Source of the DNA: an uncultured Treponema sp.
Lineage (GTDB): Bacteria; Spirochaetota; Spirochaetia; Treponematales; Treponemataceae
Direction: 5' to 3'
DNA: 40,787 bases
NCBI GenBank assembly: GCA_937901865.1
Contig: CALDID010000281.1
Span: 1-40,787 of the forward strand
Shown: positions 38,057-40,787 of the stretch, piece by piece
How the letters are laid out: every line of letters starts with the position of its first letter
Numbering within the stretch: position 1 is the first letter of the stretch
Notes under the pieces: generated by a model
Database searches by the model: none
What the model was told of the DNA's origin: nothing
The model's input: the letters and a program-made list of their open reading frames with translations, nothing else
Translations under genes and position numbers: made by a program

Positions 38057-39157
38057 CTGCTGTGGGAACTCTCTTAAAGTGTCATTATGCTGCTTTTGTT
38101 TATTGAGTTCCATCACAAAGCTGATGAAATGGTCTTCAAGCGTCTTTTTTGGTCCTTCAAGATTAAGCCTTTTTCTCGCTCTCGCATTATCGCGACGAAT
38201 TGTATACAAAAGATAGAAATCGCGATAATCAAGTGTGATGTCTGTTTTTATGTGCTGACCCAAAAAGTCGGAAACTTGGTCGCGCCCAATCGACGGAATC
38301 TTTTTCTCTCGCAAAGTCGTCCTTAGCTTTTGCACTTGCTCATACGAAAGACCGAATAAAAACTCTTCCATCGCCTGCGACACGTCCGCTTCGCCGAGCT
38401 TTTGTTTTATGAACTGAATCCATTTTTCGTCCATTTTTATCGACATAAGCAGCAGCTCGCTTGTGCCTACCATTGTGCCGAAAGCTGGAGCAAGAGTGCG
38501 GCGCGCCTGCCAAACAGATTGCAAAACAGGAGCTATATCCGAAACATTTTGGTCTGCGCTGTGCTCCCACAATATGATAAGAGATGTGGCAAGCTCTCGG
38601 CGCAAATCCATATCAAGAGATGTGTCTTTAATCAAGTTCAAATACACATCTTCGGCCATAATCGTAAAGAGGATAGAGGAGGTAGCGTCTTCAAAGTCTT
38701 TCACGATAGAAGAGGGCATTTTAGCTGTTTTTGCCAACTTTGCCAAAGAAGAAAATGTGTGTATTTTTGCCACCAAATACCCTCTGCCCAATGAAGCCTT
38801 AGACGGCAAGTGCAATGTAGAATCTCCGTCATACTGGTTTGCGATGAGAGATTCAATAAGCGATTGCGGAGTACGCACGCTTGAAGTAAGCGTTGAGCGT
38901 TCCAAAAGAGAGGGAAATTGCGCTATTGCACGAGCTAATTTCTCAAGATTATCAAGCCGCTTTTGCAAAGTATCAACTTTGTCGGGGTCTTGCTTAATAA
39001 GTTCGTTAATGAGCTGAGAAATTATATCTTGTTCCTTAGAGCTAAAAAGGACAATGCCAGCGGTAATATCGCTTTCTTTTGTGTCTTCTTCATCAAGGAA
39101 CATATCCAAATTTACATTAGTAAACTCAGTTTTTAGTACAGGTTTCTTTGCATCCAC
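38048..39157 (-). CDS. conserved-looking helical protein of unknown function
   Basis: A 369-residue protein with no signal peptide and no domain I recognise. It is mainly helical: QDIISQLINELIKQDPDKVDTLQ near the N-terminus, then KIHTFSSLAKLAKTAK, SSILFTIMAEDVYLNLIKDT and an acidic/basic C-terminus ending in Gln-Gln-Gln-Pro. It is likely cytoplasmic. The start is GTG at 39157, with a -10 box 8 nt upstream and no ribosome-binding site; an alternative internal start is possible. Its stop codon lies inside the first of three tandem mini-hairpins. Confidence 0.75.
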   Translation of the reverse strand: MDAKKPVLKTEFTNVNLDMFLDEEDTKESDITAGIVLFSSKEQDIISQLINELIKQDPDKVDTLQKRLDNLEKLARAIAQFPSLLERSTLTSSVRTPQSLIESLIANQYDGDSTLHLPSKASLGRGYLVAKIHTFSSLAKLAKTAKMPSSIVKDFEDATSSILFTIMAEDVYLNLIKDTSLDMDLRRELATSLIILWEHSADQNVSDIAPVLQSVWQARRTLAPAFGTMVGTSELLLMSIKMDEKWIQFIKQKLGEADVSQAMEEFLFGLSYEQVQKLRTTLREKKIPSIGRDQVSDFLGQHIKTDITLDYRDFYLLYTIRRDNARARKRLNLEGPKKTLEDHFISFVMELNKQKQHNDTLREFPQQQP

Positions 39158-39165
39158 AATCTAGT

Positions 39166-39193
39166 ATTATAGCAAAAATGAAGTAAAAAACAA
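39166..39193 (-). promoter_or_regulatory. promoter of the gene at 39157, leaderless type
   Basis: Minus strand: TTGTTT (39193-39188), 16-bp spacer, TATAAT (39171-39166). The GTG at 39157 begins 8 nt after the -10 box. Confidence 0.55.
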
Positions 39194-39201
39194 GTATTCA
39201 C

Positions 39202-39230
39202 TTGAAAAATAAACAAATTTGTATTATAAT
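39202..39230 (+). promoter_or_regulatory. strong promoter upstream of the vWA gene
   Basis: TTGAAA (39202-39207), 17-bp spacer, TATAAT (39225-39230). Transcription should start near 39237, leaving about 363 nt before the ATG at 39600. It is back-to-back with the minus-strand promoter at 39166-39193. Confidence 0.8.
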
Positions 39231-39236
39231 GGGGAT

Positions 39237-39599
39237 AAAATTACAAAGATTAAATGAAGTTTAGCAGACTTGTTCAAAAACCTTATGTCATTGCCGTACT
39301 TGATACGACAATCTATAGCAATATAGGCTTTTTGAGAAAGAGGCTGTGCCTCTAATCAAGTTTGAACGGTGGTACAAACCAAGCTTGATTTGTACCTATC
39401 ATCAAGTTTCATTTTTCCCCCTCATCAAGATTGCTTATACTCCCTTGAAGCTAGCTTTTAGAGGGAGTAATACGGATTGTCAATTATCTCCAATATTATC
39501 GCAAAAGAGGGTATAAAACGTCCGTATTTGCCTGAGTCTTTCGAGAGGCGAAAAAGAATATCTGTGCTTTGAGGGGAAATAAACCGATTATTGAAAGGT
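39237..39599 (+). ncRNA. structured 363-nt leader before the vWA gene
   Basis: No credible ORF lies here. Hairpins: AGAGGC-TGT-GCCTCT (39339-39353); AATCAAG (39354-39360) with CTTGATT (39384-39390), which competes with GGTACAAA (39371-39378) pairing to TTTGTACC (39389-39396); TACTCCCT (39438-39445) with AGGGAGTA (39462-39469); and AATACGGA (39469-39476) with TCCGTATT (39521-39528). I do not recognise a known riboswitch. Confidence 0.5.
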
Positions 39600-40787
39600 A
39601 TGAAGAAATTAGTTGCATTACTGATAATGCTTTCGCTTTCTGCACTCACTTTTGCCGCAGAAGAAATAGATATGCTCATTTATGCCTCTGATATACGGCT
39701 CGACTATGTTGGCGGAAACACGTTTGATACTGTTTCTGGCTATCATCTTTATATCAGGAAAAAAGACGGCGTGCAGTCGGTTATGCTTACAGAAACCACA
39801 AAAGACCCTGACGGAATTGCAGATAACTACGCTTTTCGCGCGCTAGAATATAATTCGATTAACGGAGATGAAGTGCGCTATTTGAACGGAAAACCGCTGT
39901 TGTCTGAAAACGCTCGCTTTTCTCTCATCGATTCTACGACTGAAATGCACGACGAGTTGGGCGAGTGCTTCCATATTTTTATTCCTGCCACAATGCAATT
40001 CGGTTATCCGTGGTCAAGAAACGGCACAATTCACATTGAAAAGGGAACGTTTATCAATATCCGCACGTTTGAAGAAAAATACGGCGATTATTCTGGCACA
40101 TTTGCGGATAACCCGTTTATGTTCGATTTGGGGATTCCGCCTGAAGAACCTGAAGCAGAAGAGGCTGTGATTGAGGTTGTTGCAGAAGAGCCACCTAAGG
40201 AAGAAGAAAAAGTGGAAGAAGTAAAAGAAGAAATTGTTGAAGAGCCTATTCTTGAAGAGAAAAAAGAAGAGAAAAAGCCTGAGCCTGTGCCGATTTTGAC
40301 AGATGATTACAATGCAAATGCGGCGGAGTCGTTTAAGAATATCACTGATATGGCAAAGGGCGATTTATCGTATTCTCGTGCGGAAGAGCTGCCTGATGCG
40401 ATTATTGATTCAATCGAAAAGATTGACCCAAAAGAAGATGCTGAAATTGTCTTTGCAATAGACGCGACTGGCTCTATGAAAGACGATATGGAAGTGTTGA
40501 GAAAAGAGCTTATGCCGAGATTGAAAGAGGAGCTGAAAAAGTTTGAAAAAGTGCGCATAGGATTGCTGCTCTATCGCGATTACGGCGGAGATTTCAGCTT
40601 TAAGGGTATTCCTGTAAAGATGTTCCCATTCACGAGCGATTTGGCGTTGTTTGAGAAAAACTTGAACTCGTTTGTCATTCACGGCACAGAGGGCGGCGAT
40701 ATTCCAGAAGCTGTATATGAAGCGTTGTATGGCTCGCTTGATTTCTATTCGTGGAGCAAGAAGACGCAGAAAAAGATAATTCTTATC
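39600..40787 (+). CDS. secreted von Willebrand factor A domain protein, C-terminally truncated by the window end
   Basis: The open frame runs 396 codons from ATG 39600 to the end of the window with no stop. A signal peptide (MKKLVALLIMLSLSALTFA) is followed by a beta-rich N-terminal domain (20-178), a Glu/Pro/Lys-rich hinge (about 178-236), and a vWA domain starting near 283. The metal-ion-dependent adhesion site reads FAIDATGSMKDDM, with Asp288 first, and GTEGGDIPEA supplies a later vWA motif. Such proteins bind ligands through a metal ion in the periplasm or at the surface. The AAAGG before the ATG is unusually close to it. Confidence 0.85.
   Translation, partial: MKKLVALLIMLSLSALTFAAEEIDMLIYASDIRLDYVGGNTFDTVSGYHLYIRKKDGVQSVMLTETTKDPDGIADNYAFRALEYNSINGDEVRYLNGKPLLSENARFSLIDSTTEMHDELGECFHIFIPATMQFGYPWSRNGTIHIEKGTFINIRTFEEKYGDYSGTFADNPFMFDLGIPPEEPEAEEAVIEVVAEEPPKEEEKVEEVKEEIVEEPILEEKKEEKKPEPVPILTDDYNANAAESFKNITDMAKGDLSYSRAEELPDAIIDSIEKIDPKEDAEIVFAIDATGSMKDDMEVLRKELMPRLKEELKKFEKVRIGLLLYRDYGGDFSFKGIPVKMFPFTSDLALFEKNLNSFVIHGTEGGDIPEAVYEALYGSLDFYSWSKKTQKKIILI

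Noticed and set aside
39237..39480. Possible transposon end or IS remnant in the vWA leader
   Set aside because: Several inverted repeats occur but there is no transposase remnant, target-site duplication or matching terminal repeat pair.
39458..39679. 73-codon minus-strand frame in the vWA leader
   Set aside because: Low-complexity Ser/Ile sequence overlapping the start of the vWA gene; no ribosome-binding site.
1..40787. tRNA, rRNA, CRISPR array or prophage genes
   Set aside because: No cloverleaf-like sequence with a TpsiC-type motif, no rRNA-like sequence, no regularly spaced repeat-spacer pattern beyond the 23-bp iterons (which have no spacers), and no phage structural genes were seen.

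Overview
The window looks like chromosomal DNA of a host-associated Treponema (Spirochaetes). Reasons: a run of cyclic-nucleotide-binding protein, murB, cysS, an ECF-type sigma factor and a TPR protein that, from memory, resembles the T. pallidum TP0089-TP0095 neighbourhood; a PlzA-like PilZ protein; two HU-like/DUF4469 DNA-binding proteins; and lipoproteins with BspA-type leucine-rich repeats and InlB-type repeats. A secreted rhamnogalacturonan acetylesterase-like enzyme and a galactokinase suit a gut or oral species that lives on plant polysaccharides. No rRNA, tRNA, CRISPR array, intact prophage or intact insertion sequence was seen.

Layout. (1) 61-2439, minus strand: a VapBC-type toxin-antitoxin pair, a GrpB-family protein, a GNAT acetyltransferase and an ATC-hydrolase-like protein. 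(2) 2487-10876, minus strand: four consecutive lipoproteins (BspA-LRR, InlB-repeat, unknown, Big2) behind a consensus promoter (TTGACA-17-TATAAT) whose leader can fold as terminator or antiterminator. (3) 11055-12683, plus strand: a small XRE regulator; then four 23-bp iteron-like repeats, a perfect DnaA box plus near-matches and an AT-rich stretch; then a strong promoter, a structured leader and an HU-like protein. (4) 12756-17260, minus strand: purA, a MATE transporter and a CE12 esterase. (5) 17371-26448: galK (plus); argJ-argB-argD-ABC permease (minus); a stand-alone Rpn-type C-terminal tail, a second HU-like protein and leuA with a leucine leader-peptide attenuator (plus). This part looks visibly richer in G+C than its flanks. 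(6) 26450-29682, minus strand: DUF192 protein, exported protein, cNMP-binding regulator, murB. (7) 29749-34277, plus strand: cysS, ECF sigma, zinc-finger anti-sigma, and a membrane-anchored TIG/transglutaminase-like protein lacking the catalytic Cys. (8) 34299-39157, minus strand: TPR protein, PilZ protein, phosphodiester-glycosidase lipoprotein, HTH-cupin regulator and a protein of unknown function ending in three tandem mini-hairpin/U-run units. (9) 39202-40787, plus strand: strong promoter, about 360-nt structured leader and the start of a secreted von Willebrand A protein that runs off the window.

How it works together. Arginine (argJBD) and leucine (leuA) synthesis are controlled separately; leuA has a classical leader peptide. 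The lipoprotein operon is probably a surface-adhesion or sensing island. The sigma/anti-sigma/TIG genes form a compact signalling cassette downstream of cysS. Most notable is the regulatory DNA: promoters placed so close to start codons that transcripts should be leaderless (galK, murB, the PilZ gene, the gene at 39157), long folded leaders before the HU-like and vWA genes, and an origin-like iteron/DnaA-box block. All functional statements rest on motif recognition by eye; no database search or folding program was run.
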